Shown one piece after another: positions 1 to 8,618 of a stretch of 64,000 nt of DNA (positions within the stretch are counted from its first letter, which is position 1; each line of letters begins with the position of its first letter). Under the pieces are notes generated by a model. The model was not told the DNA's origin and ran no database searches. It saw only the letters and a list, made by a program, of their open reading frames with translations. The position numbers and the translations under genes are program-made. Source of the DNA: Salmonella enterica subsp. houtenae serovar Houten (GTDB taxonomy: Bacteria > Pseudomonadota > Gammaproteobacteria > Enterobacterales > Enterobacteriaceae); contig LS483478.1 in the NCBI GenBank assembly GCA_900478215.1, positions 1,798,001 through 1,862,000 on the forward strand, given 5' to 3'.

Positions 1-177
1 GCCGCGCAGCAGTAAAAACGCCATGAGCAAAATACCCGCTGAGAGAAAACGTACGCCTGCCATCATCAGCGGCGGCCAGCTTTCCACACCTATTCGGATA
101 ACAAAATAGGTGGACCCCCAAATGATGTACAAGGCAAAAAGCGCGCCAAAAAGAGGTAACAACTGCCGGAAACGCAT
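1..177 (-). CDS. yedA: YedA, EamA/DMT-family inner-membrane transporter (N-terminal part, cut by window edge)
   Basis: The first 59 codons run off the left edge of the window on the minus strand. The visible protein starts MRFRQLLPLFGALFALYIIW and holds one complete and one partial hydrophobic helix, the usual start of a drug/metabolite-transporter (EamA) permease. The sequence and its place next to yedI match E. coli YedA, a putative exporter of amino acids or drug-like compounds in the inner membrane. The substrate is not shown by this fragment. The start is the ATG complementary to 175-177, the first Met before the first helix. Confidence 0.85.
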   Translation of the reverse strand, partial: MRFRQLLPLFGALFALYIIWGSTYFVIRIGVESWPPLMMAGVRFLSAGILLMAFLLLRG

Positions 178-352
178 AATATCTCACGATGAAATAAAAA
201 TGGTGGTTATAGTAAACGTCAAAATTATTACGTTGGCGAGCATTATAATTGTCCTTTTTACATAAAAAGGCGTTGACCCGCATCGCTGGTTTCGACATTA
301 CGCGTTTTACTACATACTTAACGTTTTAGAAGAAAAAACAGAGGGAATCATT

Positions 353-1264
353 TTGGCAGGAAGTAGCTTACTGACATTACTCGACGATATTGCCACCCTG
401 CTGGACGATATTTCGGTAATGGGCAAACTGGCCGCGAAAAAAACGGCGGGCGTACTGGGGGACGATCTGTCACTCAATGCGCAACAGGTGACTGGCGTTC
501 GCGCCAACCGCGAGTTACCAGTCGTATGGAGCGTGGCGAAAGGGTCATTAATTAACAAGGTTATTCTGGTGCCGCTGGCGCTGTTGATAAGCGCATTTAT
601 CCCGTGGGCTATTACGCCTTTGTTAATGTTAGGCGGCGCATTTCTCTGCTTTGAAGGCGTAGAAAAAGTCCTTCATACTTTTGAAGCGCGAAAACATAAA
701 GAAGCTCCGCTGGAGCGGCAAAAACGTCTTGAGGCGCTGGCGGCGCAAGATCCTTTGGCCTTTGAAAAAGATAAAGTAAAAGGGGCGGTACGTACCGATT
801 TTATTCTTTCTGCTGAAATTGTGGCAATCACTCTGGGGATTGTCGCGCAGGCGCCACTGCTTAATCAGGTGCTGGTGCTGGCAGGGATTGCGTTGGTGGT
901 GACCATTGGCGTGTATGGTCTGGTGGGTATTATCGTAAAACTGGATGATATGGGATACTGGCTGGCGGAAAAGCGTAGCGTGCTGGCGCAGGGCATCGGT
1001 AAAGGGTTACTGATTATCGCGCCCTGGTTAATGAAAGCGTTATCCATTATCGGTACGCTGGCAATGTTTTTAGTCGGCGGTGGGATTGTCGTACACGGCA
1101 TTGCGCCGCTACACTATGCCATCGAACATTTTGCGCAGCAGCAGAGTACGTTCATAGCACATACGCTTCCTGCTTTGCTGAATTTGGTGCTCGGTTTTAT
1201 TATCGGCGTTATTGTCGTGGCGCTGGTGAAAAGCGTGGCGAAAATTCGCGGTGTTTCGCACTGA
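353..1264 (+). CDS. yedI: YedI, DUF808 inner-membrane protein
   Basis: This 303-residue protein closely matches E. coli YedI (DUF808). The N-terminus carries the family signature LLTLLDDIATLLDDISVMGK. It has about five hydrophobic stretches, near residues 73-103, 153-190, 220-250 and 270-297, so it is an integral inner-membrane protein. The start is a TTG at 353; an A/G-rich stretch precedes it and no in-frame ATG fits the conserved N-terminus. The biochemical role is unknown. The gene stands alone between yedA (divergent) and yodC. Confidence 0.9.
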   Translation: MAGSSLLTLLDDIATLLDDISVMGKLAAKKTAGVLGDDLSLNAQQVTGVRANRELPVVWSVAKGSLINKVILVPLALLISAFIPWAITPLLMLGGAFLCFEGVEKVLHTFEARKHKEAPLERQKRLEALAAQDPLAFEKDKVKGAVRTDFILSAEIVAITLGIVAQAPLLNQVLVLAGIALVVTIGVYGLVGIIVKLDDMGYWLAEKRSVLAQGIGKGLLIIAPWLMKALSIIGTLAMFLVGGGIVVHGIAPLHYAIEHFAQQQSTFIAHTLPALLNLVLGFIIGVIVVALVKSVAKIRGVSH

Positions 1265-1339
1265 TTTTCTGCAATAATTATGCAAAATTGTTCATCCTCG
1301 TCTAAGGTGAAAACGTTTCATCTGATACAGGAGGCAGGT

Positions 1340-1525
1340 ATGGTCTTTTCTGTCAGTGAGGAAGTTACTGTGAAAGAGGGTGGCCCCCGGATGATCGTCA
1401 CCGGTTATTCCAGCGGAATGGTAGAGTGTCGCTGGTATGACGGTTTTGGCGTAAAGCGGGAGGCATTCCATGAGAATGAGCTCGTGCCAGGCAAGGAAAG
1501 ACGCATACGGGACGACGCCCGATGA
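1340..1525 (+). CDS. yodC: YodC, small DUF2158 protein
   Basis: The product is a 61-residue cytoplasmic protein of the YodC/DUF2158 family. The conserved core includes SEEVTVKEGGPRMIVTGYSS and a later CRWYDGFGVKR segment. The frame is open from further upstream, but the ATG at 1340 has a strong GGAGG Shine-Dalgarno sequence 5-9 nt before it and gives the family length (about 60 aa). No function is established. It ends just before an intrinsic terminator. Confidence 0.85.
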   Translation: MVFSVSEEVTVKEGGPRMIVTGYSSGMVECRWYDGFGVKREAFHENELVPGKERRIRDDAR

Positions 1526-1526
1526 C

Positions 1527-1554
1527 AAAACGCCCGGTTAATGCCGGGCGTTTT
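1527..1554 (+). terminator. Rho-independent terminator after yodC
   Basis: An 11-bp perfect inverted repeat (AAAACGCCCGG / CCGGGCGTTTT, 6-nt loop) starts 2 nt after the yodC stop. It ends in a short T-run and begins with an A-run, so it could stop transcription in either direction. Confidence 0.85.
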
Positions 1555-1689
1555 GCTGTGAAGAAAGAGAGTCGCCGCACTGCGACATGCTGCTATCAGG
1601 TTATGCCAGAATTTAGCGGTATCCCTTAATGATGTCTGATTACCGTAAGCCATCAGGGGGCGTTGTATCAATAACCAGGAGTTACCAGG

Positions 1690-3411
1690 GTGCCGCACGA
1701 AACACTGTTAGAAAATCAAGGCTGGTTTAAAAAACTGGCGCGGCGTTTTGGTCCTGGTCATGTCGTTAATACCTGCTTTCTGATCGTTATGCTTTTCTCA
1801 ACGCTACTGACCTGGCGGGAAGTGATAATACTGAAAGACGCGTATGTCGCCAGTCAGCGCAATCATCTGGGGAGCATCGCTAATGCTCTTGACCGCCAAC
1901 TGCAATTTAATATGGATAGGTTACTCTTTTTACGTAACGGCATGCATGAAGCGCTGGTGGCGCCGCTGACTTTTTCCGCTTTGCAAAGTGCGGTAACGCA
2001 GTTTGAGCAACGACGCGCCAGACGTTTCTGGCAACTGGAGCTGGATAAGCGGCGGACATTGCCGTTATATGGCGTTTCCGATCACTTTGTCGCCAGGACG
2101 ACGCTCCTTTCGCGGGATAATCGTGACCTGGCAAATGAACTAACCGCCACGCTAGAGCTCGGGTATCTGGCACGGCTCGCGCGACTGGCGCGTTCATCCG
2201 CTATGCTGACGCTGGAGATTATGTATGTTTCTCGCTCAGGGTTTTATCTCTCAACTCTCCCTACGGCATATGGCAGCGATATCGTATTCCGTTACTCTCA
2301 ATATGTGACCCAGCCCTGGTTTATTGAGCAAAGTCAACGGCGTAACCCACCGCGTGGCGTGCGGTGGTTTACCTCCGCACAGCCCTATTTTGCTGATGGG
2401 CAACAAAAAATGACGGCCAGTTTGCCGCTGGATCATGATAATTACTGGTATGGCGTACTGGCTATGGATATTCCCATCGCGTCATTACAGCGGTTCCTGC
2501 GAGATGCGGCCGAAAAGGATATTGAAGGGGAGTATCAGCTATACGATAACCATCTCCGTTTGCTGGCAGACTCCACGCCGGAACAACAAACCGCTAATAC
2601 GTTGAATGACCGTGAGCGCGCCTTACTGGCGCATGAAATGGAAAAAGATACTCTGGGCGGGCTGCGTTTAGGAACGCGTTATGTGAGCTGGGAGCGGCTG
2701 GATCATTTTGATGGCATCCTGCTGCGCGTACATACGTTTCGCGAAGGCATACAAGGGAATTTCGGCAGTATTAGTATCGCGCTGACGCTGTTATGGGGGC
2801 TTTTTACTGCGATGCTGTTGATCTCTTGGGGCGTTATTCGACATATGGTCAAAAACATGTTCGTTCTGCAAAATTCGCTGCAATGGCAAGCATGGCACGA
2901 TCCGCTGACCCGGCTCTATAACCGTGGCGCGCTGTTTGAAAAAGCCTCCAGGCTGGCAAAGCGCTACCGGGAATCCAGAAAGCCTTTTTCTGTGATACAG
3001 CTGGATTTAGATTATTTTAAAAGCGTTAACGATCGCTTTGGCCATCAGGCAGGCGATCGCGTGTTGTCCCATGCCGCTGGGCTCATTGGCAGCACCATTC
3101 GATCGCACGACATCGCCGGACGGGTAGGGGGCGAAGAGTTTTGTATCGTGCTGCCCGGCGCGACGAAAGCGCAGGCGCTGCAGATTGCCGAACGCATACG
3201 CCAGCGCATTAATGACAAAGAGATTCTGGTGACGAAAAGCACGACGCTTCGTATCAGCGCGTCAATGGGGATCAGCAGCGCGGAGGAGTACGGTGACTAT
3301 GACTTTGAACAGTTGCAGTCGCTGGCCGACAAACGGCTTTATTATGCCAAACAGTCCGGACGTAACCGTATTTGCGTCAGCGACGCGACTCAGGAGCGGG
3401 AAAAGAAATAG
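1690..3411 (+). CDS. dgcQ: DgcQ (YedQ), membrane diguanylate cyclase
   Basis: The enzyme makes cyclic-di-GMP from two GTP; in enterobacteria YedQ/DgcQ is one of the cyclases feeding cellulose and biofilm control. Of the 573 residues, a first transmembrane helix lies near 27-47, a periplasmic sensor region spans about 48-355, a second helix lies near 360-382, and a C-terminal GGDEF domain occupies about 400-565. The active-site motif is GGEEF (in AGRVGGEEFCIVLPG). An RSHD inhibitory I-site sits five residues before it, so product inhibition is likely. The start is a GTG preceded by AGGAG. The 3' end overlaps convergent yedP by 22 bp. Confidence 0.93.
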   Translation: MPHETLLENQGWFKKLARRFGPGHVVNTCFLIVMLFSTLLTWREVIILKDAYVASQRNHLGSIANALDRQLQFNMDRLLFLRNGMHEALVAPLTFSALQSAVTQFEQRRARRFWQLELDKRRTLPLYGVSDHFVARTTLLSRDNRDLANELTATLELGYLARLARLARSSAMLTLEIMYVSRSGFYLSTLPTAYGSDIVFRYSQYVTQPWFIEQSQRRNPPRGVRWFTSAQPYFADGQQKMTASLPLDHDNYWYGVLAMDIPIASLQRFLRDAAEKDIEGEYQLYDNHLRLLADSTPEQQTANTLNDRERALLAHEMEKDTLGGLRLGTRYVSWERLDHFDGILLRVHTFREGIQGNFGSISIALTLLWGLFTAMLLISWGVIRHMVKNMFVLQNSLQWQAWHDPLTRLYNRGALFEKASRLAKRYRESRKPFSVIQLDLDYFKSVNDRFGHQAGDRVLSHAAGLIGSTIRSHDIAGRVGGEEFCIVLPGATKAQALQIAERIRQRINDKEILVTKSTTLRISASMGISSAEEYGDYDFEQLQSLADKRLYYAKQSGRNRICVSDATQEREKK

Positions 3412-4205
3412 TCCATTCCTTCGCGCCAGCCATCCGGCCCTTCGTTCTGGCAGCGGTAGACGCGCTGAGGATCGTCATTACGCAAATGTACGCCCTCCCG
3501 GTTTAGCCCTTTAACGACAACGGCATAATCCATCACATCCAGTAAGGGCGCATCATTGGGACCGTCTCCCAGTCCCAACGTCAGAGGACGCGCGCGCCAC
3601 TGCCGACGATAGGCTTCAATCAGCCAGTTGGCTGCCTGATCTTTACCCGCGGAGGCGTCCAGCACATGCCAGAAACGGGCGCCATGGACAAATTGCAAGC
3701 CCAGTTCATTTAAACGGGCGACAAATTGCGCCATGCGTTCGTCGCTATCGCGCCAGATCAGCGATACCGAAGCTTCATGCAGGCGGGTTAGCGCAGACTG
3801 GGCGCGGTTTAGGCCCGTCCATTCGCTTATCACCTGATCGTCAACATCATCAAAAGTGGTGAATTTAAACTGTTCCTTTTCACGCAACTTATGCAGGACG
3901 AGGCGGATTTCGTTGTGAGAAATACCGGTTATCAGGCGGGGATAGTTGGGATGGTCTTCCCAATGAACGTCCAGTTGGATCACCGCGCCGTTTTCCGCAA
4001 TTAGCGGCAGTCCCTGTAGATTTAACGTCGTCTGGAGCTGGAGCATTTCAGCCGCGGTTTTACTGCTACAGAGGATCACGGGCACGCCGTTTTCATGCAG
4101 GCGCGTAAGCCAGGGAGCAGCGGGCTGCCACTCAAAGGTGTGGCTGTTCAGCAATGTGCCGTCCAGATCGGTAAAAATCAGCAAGGGGTCATGGATTGAG
4201 AGCAT
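3390..4205 (-). CDS. yedP: YedP, mannosyl-3-phosphoglycerate phosphatase-like HAD hydrolase
   Basis: This 271-residue protein belongs to the Cof/MPGP branch of the HAD superfamily. The catalytic motif I is FTDLDGTLLNS near residue 13 (nucleophile and acid/base Asp pair). Motif IV is visible as LGLGDGPNDAPLLDVMDYAV in the C-terminal half. Homologs dephosphorylate mannosyl-3-phosphoglycerate, but enterobacteria have no obvious pathway for that compound, so the true substrate is uncertain. I chose the ATG complementary to 4203-4205; the frame extends 20 codons upstream without resemblance to relatives. It is convergent with dgcQ. Confidence 0.9.
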   Translation of the reverse strand: MLSIHDPLLIFTDLDGTLLNSHTFEWQPAAPWLTRLHENGVPVILCSSKTAAEMLQLQTTLNLQGLPLIAENGAVIQLDVHWEDHPNYPRLITGISHNEIRLVLHKLREKEQFKFTTFDDVDDQVISEWTGLNRAQSALTRLHEASVSLIWRDSDERMAQFVARLNELGLQFVHGARFWHVLDASAGKDQAANWLIEAYRRQWRARPLTLGLGDGPNDAPLLDVMDYAVVVKGLNREGVHLRNDDPQRVYRCQNEGPDGWREGMDYFFSRS

Positions 4206-4384
4206 TTTTTCCTCATTTTCCGTTGCAACGGCGGGCTTATTTCCAGGAAAAATCCTAAAGCACACCCGAAAGAAGTAGAACGCTAACTGGAACCGATCCC
4301 GTCGCTTCCAGGCAGCACATGCGTTGTCACACTTTTGCTACCGAACTATTAGCGCGCTTAATCATTCATGTAAAAAATATTTAC

Positions 4385-4411
4385 TTGTCATGCAAAAAAA
4401 TTGCAGATAAG
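4385..4411 (+). promoter_or_regulatory. Likely sigma-70 promoter of dsrA
   Basis: TTGTCA at 4385-4390 and GATAAG at 4406-4411 lie 15 bp apart, with the second hexamer ending 6 nt before the expected DsrA 5' end. The spacing is short, so the exact -10 assignment is tentative. Confidence 0.45.
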
Positions 4412-4417
4412 GTGAAT

Positions 4418-4505
4418 CCCACATCAGATTTCCTGGTGTAACGAATTTTCAAGTGCTTCTTGCATAAGCAAGTTTGATCCCGACCCGTAGGGCCGGGATT
4501 TTTTT
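4418..4505 (+). ncRNA. dsrA: DsrA small regulatory RNA
   Basis: The sequence is nearly identical to E. coli DsrA (about 87 nt). The 5' hairpin region contains ACATCAGATTTCCTGGTGTA, which pairs with the rpoS leader. A middle part (AACGAATTTTCAAGTGCTTC) carries the hns-pairing region. The 3' terminator hairpin ATCCCGACCCGTAGGGCCGGGAT is followed by seven T. DsrA is an Hfq-dependent sRNA that activates rpoS translation at low temperature and represses hns. Location between yedP and yodD, near rcsA, is also conserved. Confidence 0.95.
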
Positions 4506-4514
4506 CGGCCATTG

Positions 4515-4742
4515 TTAACGGTTTACTTCCGTTACACTAAAATCATGAATATCCAGCTCGAATGCTTCAGCTAATTCATGCCATGTATGATATTCCCGTC
4601 CGTCTACGCTCACCCGCTCAGGATCTTCCTGGCTACGGTGAACCTCGCTTTCGCTGATTTCATTGATGGCCGCCAGTAGCGCATCTACGTCGACGCTCAC
4701 TTCGCGCTTGGCCGTATCACTGTACTCTTTTGCCGTTTTCAT
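4515..4742 (-). CDS. yodD: YodD, small stress-induced protein of unknown function
   Basis: The 75-residue protein matches E. coli YodD almost residue for residue (KTAKEYSDTAKREVSVDVDA at the N-terminus, HDFSVTEVNR at the C-terminus). It is acidic and soluble, with no membrane segment. A GTG two codons upstream is also in frame, but the ATG at 4742 gives the family length and lies about 8 nt after an AGGT ribosome-binding sequence. In E. coli the gene responds to peroxide, cadmium and acid stress; its mechanism is unknown. It faces the DsrA terminator tail to tail. Confidence 0.85.
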   Translation of the reverse strand: MKTAKEYSDTAKREVSVDVDALLAAINEISESEVHRSQEDPERVSVDGREYHTWHELAEAFELDIHDFSVTEVNR

Positions 4743-4870
4743 CTTCACTACCTCGCTGGTTCCTGACAGCCTAAGTATAGCCCGTTGAGAAAACCAGCAA
4801 ACACGCCAGCAAGGCGCTGCCAGACGCAGAAAATTGTTCTACACTGGCACAAAGCGACAGGAGGAAAATG

Positions 4871-5065
4871 ATGAAGGTGAATGATCGGGTAACCGTTAAA
4901 ACGGACGGCGGTCCTCGCCGACCGGGCGTGGTACTGGCAGTGGAAGAATTTAGTGAAGGCACAATGTACCTGGTTTCGCTGGAGGATTACCCGCTCGGCA
5001 TCTGGTTCTTCAATGAGTCAGGTCACCAGGATGGTATTTTTGTCGAGAAGGCGGAGCAGGACTAA
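4871..5065 (+). CDS. dsrB: DsrB, small conserved protein
   Basis: This 64-residue protein closely matches E. coli DsrB, with the core MKVNDRVTVKTDGGPRRPGV and SLEDYPLGIWFFNE. Two ATG codons are adjacent (4868 and 4871). GGAGG at 4860-4864 is better spaced for the second, which also gives the conserved N-terminus. The fold looks like a small beta-barrel. Function is unknown; E. coli dsrB was named for its position by dsrA and is reported to be RpoS-dependent. It is convergent with rcsA, which ends 38 nt away. Confidence 0.9.
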   Translation: MKVNDRVTVKTDGGPRRPGVVLAVEEFSEGTMYLVSLEDYPLGIWFFNESGHQDGIFVEKAEQD

Positions 5066-5103
5066 TTGAGCCGGACTGGAGGGGCATTGCCAGTCCGGAT
5101 GTC

Positions 5104-5727
5104 TCAGCGCATGTTAACAAAAATGCCGTTAGTGACGTTATCTGTCAGCCGCACTACGTGATAGATCACTTGCTTATTATGCGTTTTTATCTTTCGTTTA
5201 ATATTCCCCTTATGGGAGGACACCGTTTTTGCTTTAATATTCATTCTGTCAGAAATCTGAATGGTTCCCTGACCTTCCATCCACATTCGCAACATGCTGG
5301 ATTCAGTTCGACTTAACGATAACGTTGGTAAATTTATGGTGCCTGAAATACCCGACTCTTTTTTCAGAATATCGCCAAGAATGGTATCCAGCGAGTCAGG
5401 TTTAATCGATTTTGAGCTAATCAATAAGTTTTTTCTTACTAATAAATATTCATCAAAATGCACATTAGCAATTGCCATAAAAACAATAAATAACGTGTCA
5501 GGATGTTGATTAATGATTTGCTTTATTTGTTGACTGTCTGAAGGCGTATGAATAAAACAGTCCTCATTAATAAACACCACCGAAGGCTGATGCGCGCCAC
5601 AAGCGATAGCGAGTTCGTCAACGGTTTCGATGTCGTTGATTTCCCTTTTTTTCACCCCTCTGCTGACCAGGTACCCGCTTAACCCTAGCCGGGTGTAACT
5701 GCATAAATCCATAATAATCGTTGACAT
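5104..5727 (-). CDS. rcsA: RcsA, auxiliary transcription factor of the Rcs phosphorelay
   Basis: RcsA pairs with the response regulator RcsB to activate capsule (colanic acid) genes and its own gene, and to repress flhDC. The 207-residue protein has an N-terminal domain without a phospho-acceptor Asp context and a C-terminal LuxR-type helix-turn-helix near residues 135-195 (SLSRTESSMLRMWMEGQGT, then IKAKTVSSHKGNIKRKI). In E. coli it is a Lon substrate. The start ATG complements 5725-5727. The 281-bp upstream gap to fliR is AT-rich and probably carries the autoregulatory RcsAB site, but I could not place it confidently. It links capsule control to the flagellar genes beside it. Confidence 0.95.
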   Translation of the reverse strand: MSTIIMDLCSYTRLGLSGYLVSRGVKKREINDIETVDELAIACGAHQPSVVFINEDCFIHTPSDSQQIKQIINQHPDTLFIVFMAIANVHFDEYLLVRKNLLISSKSIKPDSLDTILGDILKKESGISGTINLPTLSLSRTESSMLRMWMEGQGTIQISDRMNIKAKTVSSHKGNIKRKIKTHNKQVIYHVVRLTDNVTNGIFVNMR

Positions 5728-6008
5728 GGCATACCCTCACTCAATGCGTAACGATAATTCCCCTTACCTGAATAACTCACCATAATCAGACGGAACACGA
5801 ATAGTCACCTTAGACAACGCTTACGCCGTTTTTCAGGCGAACTTACTATCCCGTAAAGTTACATATAATTTGCCAGGAATCATCTTAAAGTAAAGTGAAT
5901 GTTGCGTTATGTGAGTGAAGTAAAAACAAATAAGGGGCAGCGGATATATCCTGGTGAATGTTTTTTAAAATTTATTTTCAGATAAACCTTAGTAAAACAG
6001 GATAAAGA

Positions 6009-6803
6009 TTATGGGTTATTATTTATCGGCATCTCGCTAACAATATCAGAAAGCAAATTGAAAATTTCGCTGAATAAATGTTCGCAAAACGGCGCAATTA
6101 ATGGCATTAGCGCGGCCATCAGCATAATGCCGACGGTGAGGGTAAGTGGGAAACCGATAACAAATATCGAGAGCTGCGGCGCCATGCGGTTTAATAGCCC
6201 CAGCGCCAGGTTGAGCGTAAGCAGGAGGGTAATGACCGGCAATGCCAGCATCAGTCCGTTTAAGAAAATGAGTCCTCCGGCCCTGGTGAGCGCCATAAAT
6301 GCATTACTGTTCAATGGGTTACTACCGATGGGCAGGGTGTGAAAGGTATCGACCAGCAGCGAAATAAGCCACAAATGGCCATTAAAGCTGAGAAACAGTA
6401 GCATGGCGAGCATATCCATAATACGCGCCAGAACCGGCATATTAAGGTGGCTGCCCGGGTCGACGAAGGTGGCAAAGGAAAGTCCCATTTGCAGACCGAT
6501 AAATTCACCCGCGGTACGCACCGCCGCAAAGGCGAACTGCATGGTAAATCCCAGCGCAATACCGATCAGAATTTGTTGCATCGCCAGCCATAAGGCGGCA
6601 ATAGAAAAAAGCGGCGTGTCGTTTGCCGGTAGCGACGGCGCGATAACAAGGGTAATCATGATTCCCAGCCCCAGCTTTACCCGCTTGGGAATAGCGCGCT
6701 CGCTGAGAATCGGCGCGGTTGAAATCAGCGCCAGTACGCGCAGCAAGGGCCAGAAATAGAGATGCAGCCAGTATAGCCATTGCTCGCTTGTGACCTGTAT
6801 CAT
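6009..6803 (-). CDS. fliR: FliR, flagellar type III export gate protein
   Basis: FliR forms the core of the flagellar export gate with FliP and FliQ inside the MS ring. The 264-residue protein is almost wholly hydrophobic with about six membrane segments. It ends the fliLMNOPQR operon. The frame stays open 26 codons upstream into fliQ, but the ATG at 6803 matches the known N-terminus (MIQVTSEQWLYWLHLYFWPL) and leaves an 8-bp gap to fliQ. Length equals Salmonella FliR. Confidence 0.96.
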   Translation of the reverse strand: MIQVTSEQWLYWLHLYFWPLLRVLALISTAPILSERAIPKRVKLGLGIMITLVIAPSLPANDTPLFSIAALWLAMQQILIGIALGFTMQFAFAAVRTAGEFIGLQMGLSFATFVDPGSHLNMPVLARIMDMLAMLLFLSFNGHLWLISLLVDTFHTLPIGSNPLNSNAFMALTRAGGLIFLNGLMLALPVITLLLTLNLALGLLNRMAPQLSIFVIGFPLTLTVGIMLMAALMPLIAPFCEHLFSEIFNLLSDIVSEMPINNNP

Positions 6804-6811
6804 CGTTCTGT

Positions 6812-7081
6812 TTATCCGATGATATAAGGTAAATTGCTGAACAGAGTGCGTACGTAATCCAGCAGCAGGTTGAGCATCCACGGGCCGGCAACGATAATGG
6901 CGATAAATACAGCGACGATTTTAGGGATAAACGACAGCGTCATTTCATTAATCTGAGTCGCGGCCTGCAAGATACTGATAATGAGGCCGGTAATCAGCGC
7001 GACGAGTAACAGCGGCGCAGCCAGGGCGAGAGCGACTTTCATCGCCTCGGTGCCCATCATCATGACGGATTCAGGAGTCAT
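6812..7081 (-). CDS. fliQ: FliQ, flagellar export gate protein
   Basis: The protein has 89 residues and two membrane helices (about 16-40 and 50-75), starting MTPESVMMMGTEAMKVALAL. It is one of the FliP5Q4R1 gate subunits that form the helical export channel. It lies 9 bp after fliP and 8 bp before fliR in the same operon. Homologs in virulence secretion systems are the SctS family; here the flagellar context is unambiguous. Confidence 0.96.
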   Translation of the reverse strand: MTPESVMMMGTEAMKVALALAAPLLLVALITGLIISILQAATQINEMTLSFIPKIVAVFIAIIVAGPWMLNLLLDYVRTLFSNLPYIIG

Positions 7082-7090
7082 TTTGCGTCT

Positions 7091-7828
7091 CTAACTGTAA
7101 AAGCTTTGGGCCAGCGACCCCACAAGCAATTGCCAACCATCGACCAGCACAAACAGCATCAGCTTAAACGGCAGGGCGATTGTCGCTGGCGGCACCATCA
7201 TCATCCCTAACGCCATCAGTACGCTGGCGATCACCAGGTCGATAATCAAAAAAGGGATAAAAATCGTAAAACCGATCTGAAACGCCGTCTTTAATTCGCT
7301 GGTGACATAGGCCGGCAGGAGAATACGCATCGGTACGGCTTCCGGTCCCTGTAACGGGCCGCTATTAGCCAGACGGGCAAACAGCGCCAGATCGGCTTCG
7401 CGGGTTTGGCGCAGCATGAACGCGCGTAACGGTTGCGCGCCTTTATCCAGCGCTTCCTGCATAGAAATTTTCTGCTCGCTAAACGGCTGGTAAGCCTCTA
7501 CGTAAATCTTGTCAATGACGGGCGACATAATGAAAAAGGTTAAAAACAGCGCCAGTCCAAGTAATACCTGATTTGGCGGTGCCGAAGGCGTGCCCAGCGC
7601 GTTACGCAACAGTCCGAAGACAATGATGATGCGGGTGAAACTGGTCATCATCAGTAAAATCGCCGGCAGGAACGTCAGTGAGGTGATGAAGACCAGAGTC
7701 TGGACGGATAATGACCAACTTTGGCCTCCGCCCGCTAATGGTTGGCTGATAAGTCCCGGCAGTTGCGCGACGGCGACGGGGCTAAAAAGCCACAGTCCCG
7801 CCAGAGAAAGGAATAACACACGGCGCAT
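7091..7828 (-). CDS. fliP: FliP, flagellar export gate protein
   Basis: This is the major channel subunit of the flagellar type III export gate. The 245-residue precursor has a cleavable-type signal sequence (MRRVLFLSLAGLWLFSPVAVA), then membrane helices near 45-75 and 85-110, a periplasmic loop, and helices near 185-215 and 220-240. The conserved TSFTRIIIVFGLLRNALGT follows the first mature helix. The start overlaps the end of fliO by 1 bp, so translation is probably coupled. FliO assists FliP assembly. Confidence 0.96.
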   Translation of the reverse strand: MRRVLFLSLAGLWLFSPVAVAQLPGLISQPLAGGGQSWSLSVQTLVFITSLTFLPAILLMMTSFTRIIIVFGLLRNALGTPSAPPNQVLLGLALFLTFFIMSPVIDKIYVEAYQPFSEQKISMQEALDKGAQPLRAFMLRQTREADLALFARLANSGPLQGPEAVPMRILLPAYVTSELKTAFQIGFTIFIPFLIIDLVIASVLMALGMMMVPPATIALPFKLMLFVLVDGWQLLVGSLAQSFYS

Positions 7829-8205
7829 CAGGATCTCCCGGGACGTTTGAGTAAACTCTTCATCATATTCTGGAAATCTGCCGGTGGGGGCACAGGCGCC
7901 TCCGTGTCACTCTCCGCTGGCGGGAGGGTATGCAGCAGGTTGATCTGCGAGGCGGTTACGCCCAGCACCAGACGCGCATTTTCGACCTCAACAATCACCA
8001 CGCGCTCGCGTGGTCCGAGCGAGGCGCAGGCTGACACCTTGAGTCCACGCGCGCTATTTCCTTTTGGCGCGAATCCCATACGCTTAATCACCCAGGCCGC
8101 CGCCAGAATGAGCGCAATAATGCCAATTAATGCGCCGCTCACCTGAATTAGCGGCGATCCGGTTGGCGCGGCGGGTTGAGAAACCGTAGCCTGTGTCTTC
8201 ATCAT
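7828..8205 (-). CDS. fliO: FliO, assembly factor for the flagellar export gate
   Basis: FliO stabilises FliP during gate assembly and is not part of the final pore. The 125-residue protein has one membrane helix near residues 22-42 (VSGALIGIIALILAAAWVIK) and a cytoplasmic C-terminal domain. Its start overlaps the fliN stop in a TAATG arrangement and its end overlaps fliP, so translational coupling across the three genes is likely. A second Met follows the first, so the exact start is uncertain by one codon. Confidence 0.94.
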   Translation of the reverse strand: MMKTQATVSQPAAPTGSPLIQVSGALIGIIALILAAAWVIKRMGFAPKGNSARGLKVSACASLGPRERVVIVEVENARLVLGVTASQINLLHTLPPAESDTEAPVPPPADFQNMMKSLLKRPGRS

Positions 8206-8618
8206 TAACGACTCAAACGACGCATACGCTCGGATGGCGTAATAATATCGGTAATACGTACGCCGTACTTATCCGCCACGACGACCACTTCCCCCTGAGC
8301 AATCAGGTAGCCGTTAATCAGGATATCCAGCGGCTCGCCCGCCAGCCCGTCCAGCGCGACGACTGATCCCTGCGTCAAGCGCAGCAACTCTTTAATGGTC
8401 ATTCGCGTGCGGCCCAGCTCTACGGTCAGTTTGACCGGGATATCCATAATCAGATCGATATCCTGTATGGCGCCGCTGACATCGCCACCGCCAAGCTGTT
8501 GAAAAACTGCGTCGGCGGCGCTTTTATTGGCGGTCGCTTTTTGCTCGTTTAACGCGTCAGCCCACAGATCATCCAATGCGCCAGTATTCTCATCGGACGG
8601 ATTATTCATGTCACTCAT
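8205..8618 (-). CDS. fliN: FliN, flagellar motor switch (C-ring) protein
   Basis: FliN (137 aa) forms the lower ring of the rotor switch with FliM and recruits FliH-FliI to the export gate. An acidic, poorly conserved N-terminus (MSDMNNPSDENTGALDDLWA) is followed by the SpoA-type C-terminal domain near 55-135 with IPVKLTVELGRTRMTIKELL. It overlaps fliM by 4 bp (ATGA). Length matches Salmonella FliN. Confidence 0.96.
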   Translation of the reverse strand: MSDMNNPSDENTGALDDLWADALNEQKATANKSAADAVFQQLGGGDVSGAIQDIDLIMDIPVKLTVELGRTRMTIKELLRLTQGSVVALDGLAGEPLDILINGYLIAQGEVVVVADKYGVRITDIITPSERMRRLSR

